64,000 nucleotides of DNA, taken from contig CP007152.1 of NCBI GenBank assembly GCA_000831005.1, forward strand, positions 4,526,001 to 4,590,000. The letters are read 5' to 3'. The notes under the pieces were generated by a model. The model was not told the origin of the DNA. It did no database searches and was given only the letters and a program-made list of their open reading frames with translations. Positions 1 through 13,886 of the stretch are shown piece after piece. A program made the translations under genes and the position numbers. Every line of letters begins with the position of its first letter. Within the stretch, counting starts at the first letter, position 1. The DNA is from Marinobacter salarius (GTDB lineage Bacteria; Pseudomonadota; Gammaproteobacteria; Pseudomonadales; Oleiphilaceae).

Positions 1-1
1 A

Positions 2-73
2 GACCCGCAGGCCCACTACCACGTGCCGCTGCTGCTGAACCAATGGGGCTACTCGACCTACCGGGGGAGCTGA
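2..73 (+). CDS. 5-hydroxyisourate hydrolase, C-terminal end (partial)
   Basis: Only the last 23 codons lie in the window; the gene begins upstream. The reading frame from base 2 gives a tail containing HYHVPLLLN and ending in YRGS followed by a stop. This is the C-terminal signature of transthyretin-like hydroxyisourate hydrolases, which convert 5-hydroxyisourate to OHCU after urate oxidation. Its stop codon overlaps the start of the guanine deaminase gene in a TGATG arrangement, and PuuD follows, so the assignment fits a purine-catabolism operon. The call rests on the short tail plus context; the enzyme core is not visible. Confidence 0.75.
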   Translation, partial: DPQAHYHVPLLLNQWGYSTYRGS

Positions 74-1460
74 TGACCAGGACAACCCACACCGCGTTCC
101 CGGCTGGCTGCGAGGCCCACCGGGGCGCCTGCTCCACTTCCTCGGCGACCCCGGCAACGAACCGGATCCCAGAGATGGCAGCCTGGACTACTTCGGTGAC
201 GGCCTGCTGGTAGTGCTGAACGGCCAGGTGCTTGCGGCTGGTTCGGCGGAAAACCTGCTACCGCAATTGCCCGCAGGCACCCCGGTCACCGACTGGCAGA
301 GCGGCCTGATCCTGCCCGGTTTTATCGACACCCACGTGCACATGCCGCAACTGGGGGTGATGGCCAGCTACGGCGCCCAACTGCTGGACTGGCTGGAGAC
401 CTACACCTTCCCCCACGAGGCCCGCTTCAGCGATGGCGACTGGGCACGGGCCGAGGCGCAACGGTTCACCGACCTGCTGCTGGCCCACGGCACCACCTCC
501 GGACTGGTGTTCTGTACCTCCCACCCCGCCTCGGTGGACGCCCTGTTCCAAGCCGCCGAAAGCCGTGGCATGGGCCTCACCGCCGGCAAGGTGATGATGG
601 ACCGCCACGCCCCGGACAACCTCACCGACACCACCCAGGGCAGCTACGACGATAGCCTGGCGCTGCTGCAGAAATGGCACGGCCAGGGCCGCCAGCGCTA
701 TGCCATTACCCCGCGTTTTGCGGCAACCTCCACCCCGGAGCAACTCACCCTGGCCGGCCGGCTCGCCGCGGATCACCCGGACGTCATGGTCCAGACCCAC
801 TGGGCGGAGAACACCGGCGAGATCCGGTGGATCAGCGAGCTCTTCCCGGAGCGCCACAGCTACCTGGACGTGTACGACCACTACGGCCTGCTGGGGAATC
901 GCACGGTGCTTGCCCATGGCATCCATATTGATGACCGGGACCGCCAGCGGCTGACCGAAACCGACACCCGCATCGCCTTCTGCCCCACCTCCAACACCTT
1001 TCTGGGCAGCGGCCTGTTCGACTTCCGAACCGCCCGGGAGGCGGGCGTGACCGTGGGCCTGGCTTCAGACGTCGGCGGCGGCACCAGCCTGTCGATGCTG
1101 GCCACCATGGCCGAGGCCTACAAGGTCTGCCGCCTGCGGGGCCAGACCCTGACACCGTGGCAGGCGTTCTACCTGGCCACCCTGGGTAACGCCCGGGTAC
1201 TGCACCAGGCGGAGCAGACCGGCAGCTTCCGGCCCGGTCGCCACGCCGACTTCGTGGTGCTCGACCAGAACGCCTCACCGGCCCTGACCATGAAGCAGGC
1301 GTACAGCCACACCCTGGCAGAGACCCTGTTCAACCTGATGATCCTGGGGGACGACCGGGCCATCGTCGCCACCGCCGTGGCCGGCGAAATCCGCTATCAC
1401 AGATCCGACGGCGCCACCGCAACCACCCCGACGCCCGTATCCCCCACCCAAGGAGCCTGA
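73..1460 (+). CDS. guaD: Guanine deaminase (frameshift near base 100)
   Basis: Zn-dependent amidohydrolase that deaminates guanine to xanthine. The long frame (213-1460) shows the metal site DTHVHMPQ, then QTHWAEN, LAHGIHIDD and the catalytic aspartate in ASDVGGG, the usual order for this family. The true start is most likely ATG at 73, overlapping the preceding stop. From there MTRTTHTAF is in one frame and GWLRGPPGRLLHFLGDP is in another, so one base appears to be missing around 98-104. Downstream the frame is intact for 415 residues. It sits between hydroxyisourate hydrolase and PuuD, consistent with one operon for guanine and urate use. I infer a sequence error rather than a dead gene because both sides of the shift are conserved. 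Confidence 0.9.
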
Positions 1461-1463
1461 TTG

Positions 1464-2656
1464 ATGGAAGCATACCTCAGCGAATGGCTTGGCCTGATGG
1501 TCCGCTGGTTTCATGTGATTGTCGGCGTCGCCTGGATCGGCGCGTCCTTCTACTTTGTCTGGCTGGACAACCACCTGCGGGAACCGCCGGAGTGGAAGAA
1601 ACAGGAAGGCATCAAGGGCGACCTCTGGGCCATCCACGGCGGCGGCATCTACGAAGTGGCCAAGTACCAACTGGGGCCAAGGGAAATGCCCCGAGAGCTG
1701 CACTGGTTCAAGTGGGAGCCTACACCACCTGGCTGAGCGGCATGACCCTGCTGTTCATCGTCTACTACCTGGGGTCACCGGGCTACCTGATCGACCCGTC
1801 CAAAGCCGATATCAGCCTGGGCACCGGTGTCGCCATCGGCCTGGGTACCCTGGCCCTGGTGATGGCGATCTACGAAGCACTGATCCGCAGTCCCCTGGCC
1901 CACAACGGCAAGGGCTTCGGTCTGGTGCTGTTCGCCATCTTGCTGCTGGTGGACTGGGGGCTGTTCCAGGTGTTCTCAGGCCGGGGTGCCTACATCCATG
2001 TGGGGGCCGTCATCGGCACCATCATGGTGGCCAACGTGTTCCTCGGCATCGTGCCTTCCCAATGGGCACTGGTGAACGCACTCAATGACGGCAGGGAACC
2101 AGACGAGAAGGTCGCCAGACTGGCCGCCCTGGCCAAACTGCGCTCCACTCACAACAACTACCTGACCCTGCCGATCATCTTCATCATGATCAGCAACCAC
2201 TACCCGATGCTATATGGCCACCCCCATGGCTGGGCCATCCTGGCGGCCATCGGGTTTATCACCGCCTTTGCACGACATTACTTCAACCTGCGGCACCGGG
2301 ATATCAACCGGCCATCGATCCTGGTAGCCGCAGCGGCCATGACCGTGGTTCTGATTTGGGTAATCGCGCCCACACCGACTACATCCGCCAACACCGGCAT
2401 CACCGCCGTCAGCGACGAGACGGTGGCGCAGATCATGGAAACCCACTGCGTAGCCTGCCACGCAGAAACACCCACCCAGCCCGGATTTCAGTCCCCACCG
2501 GCAGGGATCAAACTGGATGATTTGTCACTGCTGGCCGACCATAACGGCAAGGTCAGGCAGGCGGCGGTGGATACGCATTATATGCCGTTAGGGAATATGA
2601 CGGGCATGACGGAGGAAGAGCGGAGGCAGTTGGGGGCTTGGTTGAGCAGGCAATGA
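1464..2656 (+). CDS. puuD: Urate hydroxylase PuuD, membrane protein with cytochrome c tail (frameshift near 1720)
   Basis: PuuD family: urate oxidation by a membrane-bound protein with several transmembrane helices and a C-terminal cytochrome c domain. The N-terminus (MEAYLSEWLGLMVRWFHVIV) and the hydrophobic helices that follow are typical, and a heme c motif CVACH lies near the C-terminus (about base 2450). ATG at 1464 follows AAGGAG at 1450-1454, which supports this start just downstream of guanine deaminase. The frame breaks at about 1720: HWFKWE is in one frame and AYTTWLSGMTLLFIVYYLG in the next, as expected if one G of a GG pair is missing. Length after correction is about 398 residues, normal for the family. 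Confidence 0.9.
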
Positions 2657-2752
2657 GTGTTTTTGCATCGGAACTATAACTCCGAGCCCATGAGCAGCAT
2701 ACTGGTCTATTTTCTCATTGGAGTGCCTGCCAGCGTGGGAGAAATGGAGTCC

Positions 2753-3397
2753 TCATGGGACTCCGTGCTCTTCCTTCGCTCGTTCCTCTTGGTCCACTCC
2801 AGGGAGTTCATTATAGGCTGCGTCCAGAATTTCATGGAATAATACCGCTACTTTATTATCCGCCGCGTCAGCCATCGAAGCCCTATGAGCCCGAGCATTA
2901 ACCCAAAATCTTTGGAAGTGAAATTTTTTCATATACGTCTTCACAGCAGTTCTAAGCTGATCTTGGGTCATCAGGCCGTTGTGAAACTGCATTTCCCAGT
3001 GGGATAATACAAGATTAACATACGCAGATTGCCTAAAAGACTGTTCAGAACCAGAGTCTTCATACCAAACTTTCTGTAACTCCCCTGAAGTATCGCTTAT
3101 TGCCAATTCCTGCATGGAGAAATGCAGGCCCCTGACCTGTGTCGCAACATTCTTCGCCATCTCTTCCCGCTGCAGCTTAAGTTCCTCTGCCTGTAAATGA
3201 ATAGTATACAAGAGACCAATCAAGGCTAAGCCAGCAAATAGAGAAGAGAAAATCCCGAAGCTATCCCCAAAGGGAGCTGCACTGTTTAATGAAACGTCCG
3301 TTATTGGCGAGCTGATATAAACCAGAAAAATTGCGTACCCTCCCCAGAGGGCCACCAAAAACAAGGTTGAAACCCCTAGCCAAAATCTAAACCCCAT
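2753..3397 (-). CDS. Small membrane-anchored protein, DUF6082/phage-abortive-infection-like
   Basis: 214 residues. Two N-terminal transmembrane segments (about residues 5-30 and 48-65) are separated by a short loop, then a charged, probably coiled segment containing EELKLQREEM, then a soluble domain with YVNLVLSHWEMQF and a spaced FW motif. Two hydrophobic helices followed by a ELxLQREEL coil is shared by proteins labelled putative phage abortive infection protein and by DUF6082 proteins. That is a resemblance from memory, not a search result. The gene starts about 140 bases downstream of the 5S rRNA on the same strand, so read-through from the rRNA operon is possible. GC is lower than in the flanking purine genes. 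Function unproven. Confidence 0.55.
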   Translation of the reverse strand: MGFRFWLGVSTLFLVALWGGYAIFLVYISSPITDVSLNSAAPFGDSFGIFSSLFAGLALIGLLYTIHLQAEELKLQREEMAKNVATQVRGLHFSMQELAISDTSGELQKVWYEDSGSEQSFRQSAYVNLVLSHWEMQFHNGLMTQDQLRTAVKTYMKKFHFQRFWVNARAHRASMADAADNKVAVLFHEILDAAYNELPGVDQEERAKEEHGVP

Positions 3398-3537
3398 ACC
3401 TCCTCCTGTTCATATAACCCACCATACCTCGATGCTGTACACTAACCAGTATAGCTACACCTAAGCCCTGCAATGGTGGGCGGAGGACGAGCTTCGCATA
3501 TCCTGATGATTTGCCAATCAGACGTGGCATATTAGGA

Positions 3538-3655
3538 GCCTGACGATGACCTACTCTCACATGGGCAGAAGCCACACTACCATCGGCGCTGGTCTGTTTC
3601 ACGGCTGAGTTCGGGATGGGATCAGGTGGTTCCAGACCGCTATGGTCGTCAGGCA
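3538..3655 (-). rRNA. rrf: 5S ribosomal RNA
   Basis: The minus strand begins TGCCTGACGACCATAG and ends in the complementary GTCATCGTCAGG, the two strands of the 5S terminal stem. Length is about 117 nt. It is the last gene of the 16S-Ile-Ala-23S-5S operon, about 100 nt after 23S. Ends are placed by the terminal helix and may be off by a few bases. Confidence 0.95.
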
Positions 3656-3756
3656 AAACGGTTGATCACTGGGCGGACGAGGTAGAACGATGTGATGTTG
3701 ATTTCGATTGAGCACAATGGCTCTTGCGTTATCCGCAATTGTCTTGGGTGTTATAT

Positions 3757-6645
<2,889 letters not shown>

Positions 6646-6873
6646 TATATAACCCCAAGACAACTGATCCGTTTCTCACACCCAACCAGAACATCGCACC
6701 CACCGAAGTGAACACAATCTTCTCATTCAGAGATGAGATTCAGAGACAGTCACTCGAAGTCATATACAACCACTTCAACGACAACACCGGATAACGCTTG
6801 AAATCGCTATCACATTGAACACGTTCTCTCGGAGATAATGAGAAAACGTATTCGTGTTCTATCTCGTCCAATT

Positions 6874-6885
6874 TGTTAAAGAGCA
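6874..6885 (-). promoter_or_regulatory. boxA antitermination site in the 16S-23S spacer
   Basis: The minus strand reads TGCTCTTTAACA, matching the classical boxA of rRNA operons, which recruits NusB/S10 for antitermination upstream of 23S. It lies between tRNA-Ala and 23S, as expected. Confidence 0.8.
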
Positions 6886-7001
6886 AATCTGACCCAGTGA
6901 TCAGAAAGAAGAACTTCCGCTTAACAACCCTTGTCATTAAACCGAAACGCTTGTTTCTGCACACTGACCGAAGTCAGGCATTCATCGATCTGTCCAGGTA
7001 T

Positions 7002-7077
7002 TGGTGGAGCTGAGCGGGATCGAACCGCTGACCTCCTGCGTGCAAGGCAGGCGCTCTCCCAACTGAGCTACAGCCCC
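7002..7077 (-). tRNA. tRNA-Ala (TGC anticodon)
   Basis: 76 nt on the minus strand, from GGGGCTGTAGCTCAG to an encoded CCA. The anticodon loop reads CTTGCAC (anticodon TGC). It has the standard cloverleaf and sits in the 16S-23S spacer after tRNA-Ile. Confidence 0.97.
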
Positions 7078-7173
7078 TAAAAGCTATTTACAAGAATTGT
7101 GTAGATCTAGGCGTGTTCGGGCGCCGCATAGCCTGCTATGCAAGTCCGGACACAACGACGAGCTACGCAATTC

Positions 7174-7250
<77 letters not shown>

Positions 7251-7361
7251 GGTTTTGCTTGTCCTGAAACAAGCCAAGTCGGGCCTGCATAGACCCTTTG
7301 CTCTCTTCTTAAGCTAACCAAGTAATTCGTGTGGACTCTGACCGAAGCATTCGGCTTCGTT

Positions 7362-8900
<1,539 letters not shown>

Positions 8901-9027
8901 AAATCATACAAGAATCCGAAGATTCTCTATTCTTGCTCAAGACAAAACTCAATTTCGACGAGTCACTGTCCTGATATTTCGTATCCGAAATACCTCGGCC
9001 AGCGCCCACACGAATTACTTGGTTAAC

Positions 9028-9040
9028 TTTTTAAAGAGCG
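9028..9040 (-). promoter_or_regulatory. boxA in the rRNA leader
   Basis: The minus strand has CGCTCTTTAAAAA about 130 nt upstream of 16S, a close match to the boxA antitermination element TGCTCTTTA, in the expected leader position between promoter and 16S. Confidence 0.7.
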
Positions 9041-9068
9041 TTCGGGGCTTGCCCGATCAAGGTGGCGT

Positions 9069-9096
9069 ATTCTACATCGAATCGCTGCCTTGTCAA
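9069..9096 (-). promoter_or_regulatory. Strong sigma-70 promoter of the rRNA operon
   Basis: On the minus strand, a perfect -35 TTGACA (9091-9096) and a near-consensus -10 TAGAAT (9069-9074) are spaced by 16 bp. A GC-rich discriminator follows, as in rRNA P1 promoters. Transcription would start near 9062 and run through boxA into 16S. The -35 box lies within a few bases of where HlyD homology stops (about 9105). Confidence 0.8.
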
Positions 9097-9397
9097 CCGT
9101 GAGCGCCCGTCGCAACTGCGCCTCGGCCTCTCGGAGCTGCGCCTCCAGGACGGCCGTGTCCATTTTCGCCAAGACCTGGCCGGCGCGGACGAAGTCGCCC
9201 TCGTTGACCAGGATCTCCCGGATCCGGCCTGCGGTCCTGGCTGCGATATCGATCTCGACCGCCTCGATCCGGCCGTTTCCGGCGGCGAATCCGTCGGGCA
9301 AGTCCTGCGGTTGAAAATGCCACCAAGCCCAAACGCCCAGTCCAATGACAATCGCAGCGGCGACGCCTCGAAGACCTGCTTTAATGAACTTTTTCAC

Positions 9398-9857
9398 GTC
9401 TTGGATTGCTCCCCGCCAGTTGGCTCACTCATTTTTGACCATTGAATTCAGGCTGAGCGAGATCTTTGTAGACCGACATTTGAGTCTGTACCTTACGCAC
9501 AAACACAGCAATTAGGCTGACCCACATCATTTTGTCGACAAATCTGCGGGCGAGATCTCTAGGATGATCCCCTGAGGGATATACAGTGGTTTGCATAGTG
9601 GTGCCCTGGCAGGCAAGCAAGAATTGGACGGTAATAATCAACCAATTGTACCCGGAGAGATACCGGAAGACTTTCTGGTCAGCAATGTAGGTGTTCTGTG
9701 GCCATCACAGCTGGGCTGGGCGATTCTGTATCTCCTGCTCTACAGCAGAGCTTGTGGGAGGGCCAGAATCCCCCTGCAGCTGGATATGCTCAGTCACGAG
9801 GCTCGGCACATAGAAATCTCAGAGATGAGAATGAGCTGCATCCCATCTCGCTTACAC
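9398..9857. other. 460-bp intergenic stretch, no gene recognised
   Basis: Between the HlyD fragment and alkT. A 70-codon frame (minus, 9429-9641) has no recognisable family and no clear ribosome site; I do not call it. No tRNA, clear hairpin terminator or IS end was found. It holds both the downstream region of alkT and whatever promoter served the HlyD gene. Confidence 0.4.
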
Positions 9858-11018
9858 TTACCCGGAGAGAGCTTTAGATAGCTTGGCTTGCCGGGTGGGA
9901 AGATTGACTGTTTCAGCTGCGATCATCCGGTCTCCGGAAAAGAGCCAGAATTCACAGGCATTGTCACTCGCTGTGGGACGCCGCTGAATTCGGTCGTATC
10001 CAGTGGCGATTCCAATACACTGGACTTTCATGCCGTTGAGATCTGACCAAAAACGAGGAGGAGAGGCAGGCGGAGACGGTTTACCACAAATATGAGCCGC
10101 CGCAATTTGTGCTTGAAGCATGGCATTGTGAATAGTTTCTATTCGGATGGGTGTATTGGTGGAAACGTTGACGGCTTTAGCGCAATCTCCGATCGCAAAT
10201 ATGTCAGGGTCGGAGCTACGCATGCCGCTGTCTACTATAATACCACCGTCGCAATCCAGGTTTGCGTCTTGCGCAAGTTCGGCATTGGGGATGGCTCCTA
10301 TACCGATAACAACGACGTCTGCGGGTTTGGTAGTGCCGTCGGACAAACGGATACCGGAAACTCGGTCTCCCTCAGTGAGAATCTGGTTGACGCTAGCATT
10401 GAAGTAGAACATTACGCCGGCGGAGGCCATGCGGTTTCTGACAAAATTACTTGTTAATGGTGACGCTACTCGACACATCGCTCGGCTGTTGGCCTCAAAC
10501 ACAGAGACTTGTTTTCCTTGTAGATTGGCAGCGGAGGCGACTTCAAGCCCGATAACACCCGCGCCGAGAATGGCCACCTTCTCGCATTCCGGCGCTAACA
10601 GGGCATTACGTAATGCGGTGGAGTGGTCAAGATTCCTGAGATAGAAAACATTTTTTGCGCTCTCACCAGGTAAATCAATAGGACGTGGCCTCGCTCCTGT
10701 TGCCAAAATCAGCGTGTCGTATTTAATTTTCCTGCCGCCTTGAATCACTACTTGCTTTGCCGATCGTTCAAGCGCTATTACTTTACCGCCTTGTTCAAAT
10801 TCAACTTTGTTGTCCCGAAAGAAATTAGGAGAACGGATCGGAGTTGGCGAGGGCAACTCATCTGAGGTCAAATAGGCTTTGGACAACGGAGGACGCTGGT
10901 AAGGCAGCGTGTTTTCCTCGCCCAAAATGGTAATCGTTCCGTCGAATCCATTCTGGCGGAGAGCCTCTGCGGCGGTCAGGCTGGCTATTCCAGCGCCAAT
11001 GATAACTATTTTTTGCAT
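9858..11018 (-). CDS. alkT: Rubredoxin reductase, AlkT-type FAD/NAD(P) oxidoreductase
   Basis: 386 residues. Two Rossmann motifs are visible: IIGAGIASLTAAEA at the N-terminus (FAD) and AILGAGVIGLEVASAA in the middle (NAD). Both the PYQRPPLSKAYLTSDE segment and the late IFAIGDCA flavin motif are typical. The tail (RIETIHNAMLQAQIAA, then PPRFWSDLNGMK and ETVNLPTRQ) resembles Pseudomonas AlkT closely as I recall it. The enzyme passes electrons from NADH to rubredoxin for the alkane hydroxylase AlkB. ATG at 11018 is chosen over the longer GTG frame because GAGGAA lies 9-10 nt upstream. It lies just downstream of alkS in the same orientation, the alkST order known from the OCT plasmid. Confidence 0.85.
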   Translation of the reverse strand: MQKIVIIGAGIASLTAAEALRQNGFDGTITILGEENTLPYQRPPLSKAYLTSDELPSPTPIRSPNFFRDNKVEFEQGGKVIALERSAKQVVIQGGRKIKYDTLILATGARPRPIDLPGESAKNVFYLRNLDHSTALRNALLAPECEKVAILGAGVIGLEVASAANLQGKQVSVFEANSRAMCRVASPLTSNFVRNRMASAGVMFYFNASVNQILTEGDRVSGIRLSDGTTKPADVVVIGIGAIPNAELAQDANLDCDGGIIVDSGMRSSDPDIFAIGDCAKAVNVSTNTPIRIETIHNAMLQAQIAAAHICGKPSPPASPPRFWSDLNGMKVQCIGIATGYDRIQRRPTASDNACEFWLFSGDRMIAAETVNLPTRQAKLSKALSG

Positions 11019-11050
11019 ATTCGCTCGATTCCTCTTTTGTTTTTGTAGCA

Positions 11051-13620
11051 CTATAAAAGTCCGCGCAGTCGAGCTTCAGTGACTGCCTGAACCCGGTTGG
11101 TTACTTTAAGTTCGCTGAAAATCTTCTTCATATGCCATTTGACGGTATCCTCCGTCACAAGAAGCCGTTCAGCGATTTCTCTGTTGGTCATTCCGTTGCT
11201 TACGCATTTCAACAGAGAAATCTGCTTTATCGTGATGGTTGAGTGGGCATTGCCGGGCACAGGTGGCACGCTGGAGTCTTCTATTCTGACTTCGGGATCC
11301 TTCGTAGCTTTAGCTTCAGAGTCGTCTGGCAGATCGTTAAAAAGATCCTGAGCAAGGGGGCTAAGAGAAAGTAGCGCTTCTTTGATCCAGAGCCGTGTGA
11401 AGTGACAGTTCAAATGTTCCGAAAGTAGGTTTGCATCAAGAATCGTGCGCTTCGCCGATTTTGATGAACCGAGGGCAAACGCTGCCAGGGCCTGACAATA
11501 GTGGGCGGCGATCCTGGTTCTAGCGTCTGAAATTGCGCTGGCGCTTTGTAGTGCTTGTTTGGCATATTTTTCGGCGACACCAAACTGTTTCCCAAGCCGT
11601 AGTCTATACATTGAGTTTACCAGGGCCATACGTGCTTGAATGGCCTGGTTTTGATTTGGCAGGAACGTCAGCTCACATTCATCGGGGAGTATGGGTGGAC
11701 CCAATTCCTCGTTGTTCAGGAGAGTAAACTCAGCTAACTGAACTTTAGTCAGGATATTTAGACGAGAGAGCTCTCGCTCGCAGGCGGCTAAGCGGGATTG
11801 TTCCAACAAGGCCATGGCTCTATCTCGGAACCCTTGGTGGTACAGAAAACGGCTGTAGGCCTGTGTACACCCCCACAGAATATCTGTAACGCCATAGTTC
11901 AAAGCGAAATCGAACGAAGCCTGTGCAGATTCCTGGGTAACCAGGTGATGGTTCTGTTCGTGCAGGATTTGTAACTCAAGGGTGCCAAACATTTTATTTA
12001 AAAAAGTTTTTGGCACCTGAATCTTTTCTGCTGTTTTATTCGCTTGAAGCAACACACTCCTTGCTCGGGCGATGTCCCCCTTGAACAGTTCACCCTGAAT
12101 TTCTGCAGTTTTAAGCCAAATAAAAGCGTAATGTTGATTGGATGACTGGATGGCCACAGCCGCTCGATGGGACAATCGCTCCAACTCTTCAAAATGGCGT
12201 CCACTGGAGCAATGAATGCCTGGCAAGTAAGTGCTGCGCCTTTGCCAACCATGTTATGGTCGCCAAAGGAGTCTATCCATTTTTGACAGAGAACCTGACT
12301 CTCCAGTAATTTATCCTGTGTAGCTTTGCCTATCCCATTAACCAATTCCCGCCATCCTTCCTCATCAAGATTGCCCACCCCCTGGAGCTCGGATGAAGCG
12401 AACTAACCAGTATTTCCTCTGCTTGACGAGCTTGTTGGCTGAAATACAAAATCCACGCGTAACCTATGCTCAAGGCAGCGATTTTTTTTATCGTACGAGC
12501 CGGTACTTTTCCAAACCAGGTGCGAAGTACTTCGATTTCACCCTGCCTCAGAGCCACGTCCAGAATAATGCTGTCACTTACGACGCGAGCCCAACGATGG
12601 TCACTGGCTTCCAGAGCTGCATTGATTGAATGGAGGTACTCTCCCCTACGCCAATGCCAGAACGCGACCCGTTTCAGTACATACGAGCGACGTTCTCGTT
12701 GGGTGGTGTTAAATAAACTACGCAAATACTCTCGCAGCACAGGGTGCATATCCATACGATCAGCAGAAGTCCCGGTGGGAGCTAAAAGAGCATAATGTTC
12801 GTTAAGAAACGTAATTTCCCGGTCGGCCTCTTCTGTCTTATAGACATAGCCATAGCATTCAGCGCTGATTACTTCGAGCATCGCTGCATTGCAAAGAAAG
12901 GTCCTCGTACTATCGGGTAATGCAGTTAAGAGGTTGTCCCTGAAATACGAGCGAGTTTCCGGCCAAGTCGCTGCGGGGAGATTTGGGTTTGGGGTTCGGC
13001 ACATAAGCCTGACAAGTGCTGGCCATCCACCGGTGGCTTTTATGATGTTGCTGGCTTCGGGGCCACCCATACCCGATAATTCACTAACCTCCTCTTCTGT
13101 AAATACAAGTTCATCAGCACCATACGTTACAACACCCGTCATCATAGACAAACGCGCCAACGCCCCAACGCGACTCGGTGCAATGAAAAATTTCACATTG
13201 CTCGGTGTTTCACAGATTAAATCCTCAATCAAATCCGCGGTATGTTTAGCCTCGCCAACCCCATCAAGGCAAATTCTTATCGTCTTTTTTGCATTACACA
13301 GTGCGTTTCGAAGAGCTTCGATGGTGTCGATGTCACTTTTTATCGTGCGCCAAGATTCAACTCCTTCGAGTTGATATAAAACTAACGCTGCAAACAAACT
13401 GTCATTAACGCCATATGAGTCAGGGCACGACCGGGTATTGATATAAACGGCGCTCTCACGTTCCAGTTCGCGAGTGTTTGCTGCCAAGGCCACTTGTACA
13501 GATTTTCCGTAGCCGAGCGGGGCCCGATACAGAACTACCTTGGATTCAGGCGTAGCAGATGCGCTCAGGCAATAGCGGTCTATACACTTGAGTGATGAAA
13601 CACTGACGAGCCCACATCCT
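11051..13620 (-). CDS. alkS: MalT/LuxR-type alkane regulator AlkS (at least two frameshifts, start unclear)
   Basis: Large ATP-binding LuxR-family activator of the MalT class. The N-terminal part holds a Walker A loop in RAPLGYGKS (about 13510), the centre is a helical repeat region, and the C-terminus is a LuxR helix-turn-helix (SNGMTNREIAERLLVTEDTV with KWHMKKIF). The coding frame is spread over three registers: 13493-12375, about 12378-12225 (NLDEEGWRELVNGIGKATQD), and 12226-11051. Two single-base shifts near 12375 and 12225 would restore one protein of about 850 residues, the size of AlkS. The frame stays open upstream to about 13680 without a convincing start codon, so another error may lie near the N-terminus. 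AlkS activates alk genes in response to alkanes. It faces away from alkB, as in an alkST/alkB divergent layout. Confidence 0.75.
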
Positions 13621-13747
13621 TTCAGACATCCTCCGACACCAGTCTTCCAAGCTATGGCGTGTCATGACAATCCGATCTCCTGCTTCGTCGCCCCGAAACG
13701 GGAGGGCGCTATGGGGTTGAAGCATATTGATAGATGTCTAGTGCGAA

Positions 13748-13767
13748 AACTACCCCTTAGAGTAGTT
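13748..13767. promoter_or_regulatory. Candidate operator upstream of alkB
   Basis: A perfect 6-bp inverted repeat, AACTAC and GTAGTT with an 8-bp spacer, lies in the alkS-alkB intergenic region about 120 bp before the alkB start. AlkS is known to bind an inverted repeat upstream of the alkB promoter, so this is a candidate site. It matches by position and symmetry only. Confidence 0.3.
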
Positions 13768-13886
13768 GTTTGATCTCAGGTTCTCGGCAAACCTGTTTAT
13801 GCCTACAGCTTGTCCGTTCACCTGAGGGGCTCGGTGTGCGCACAATGTAGAAAAATGATCAAGCTGAAAACAATAAGGTGATCCTA

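Larger units (their letters stand above)
9023..9397 (-). pseudogene. HlyD-family membrane fusion protein, truncated N-terminal fragment
   Basis: The first ~97 residues look like a periplasmic adaptor of an ABC or MFS efflux system: one N-terminal transmembrane helix (about residues 8-27), then IEAVEIDIAARTAGRI and ILVNEGDFVRAGQVLAKMD (the lipoyl/barrel-sandwich half) and the start of the coiled hairpin LEAQLREAEAQLRRAL. Homology then ends at about base 9105, and the rest of the frame is rRNA promoter and leader sequence. The hairpin return, second half-motif and C-terminal barrel are missing, so the fragment cannot form a working adaptor. It points towards the rRNA operon on the same strand, so any remaining transcription would add to rRNA leader transcription. 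Confidence 0.7.

Noticed and set aside
9429..9641. 70-codon minus-strand frame between HlyD fragment and alkT
   Set aside because: No ribosome site, no recognisable domain, not in an operon; treated as intergenic.
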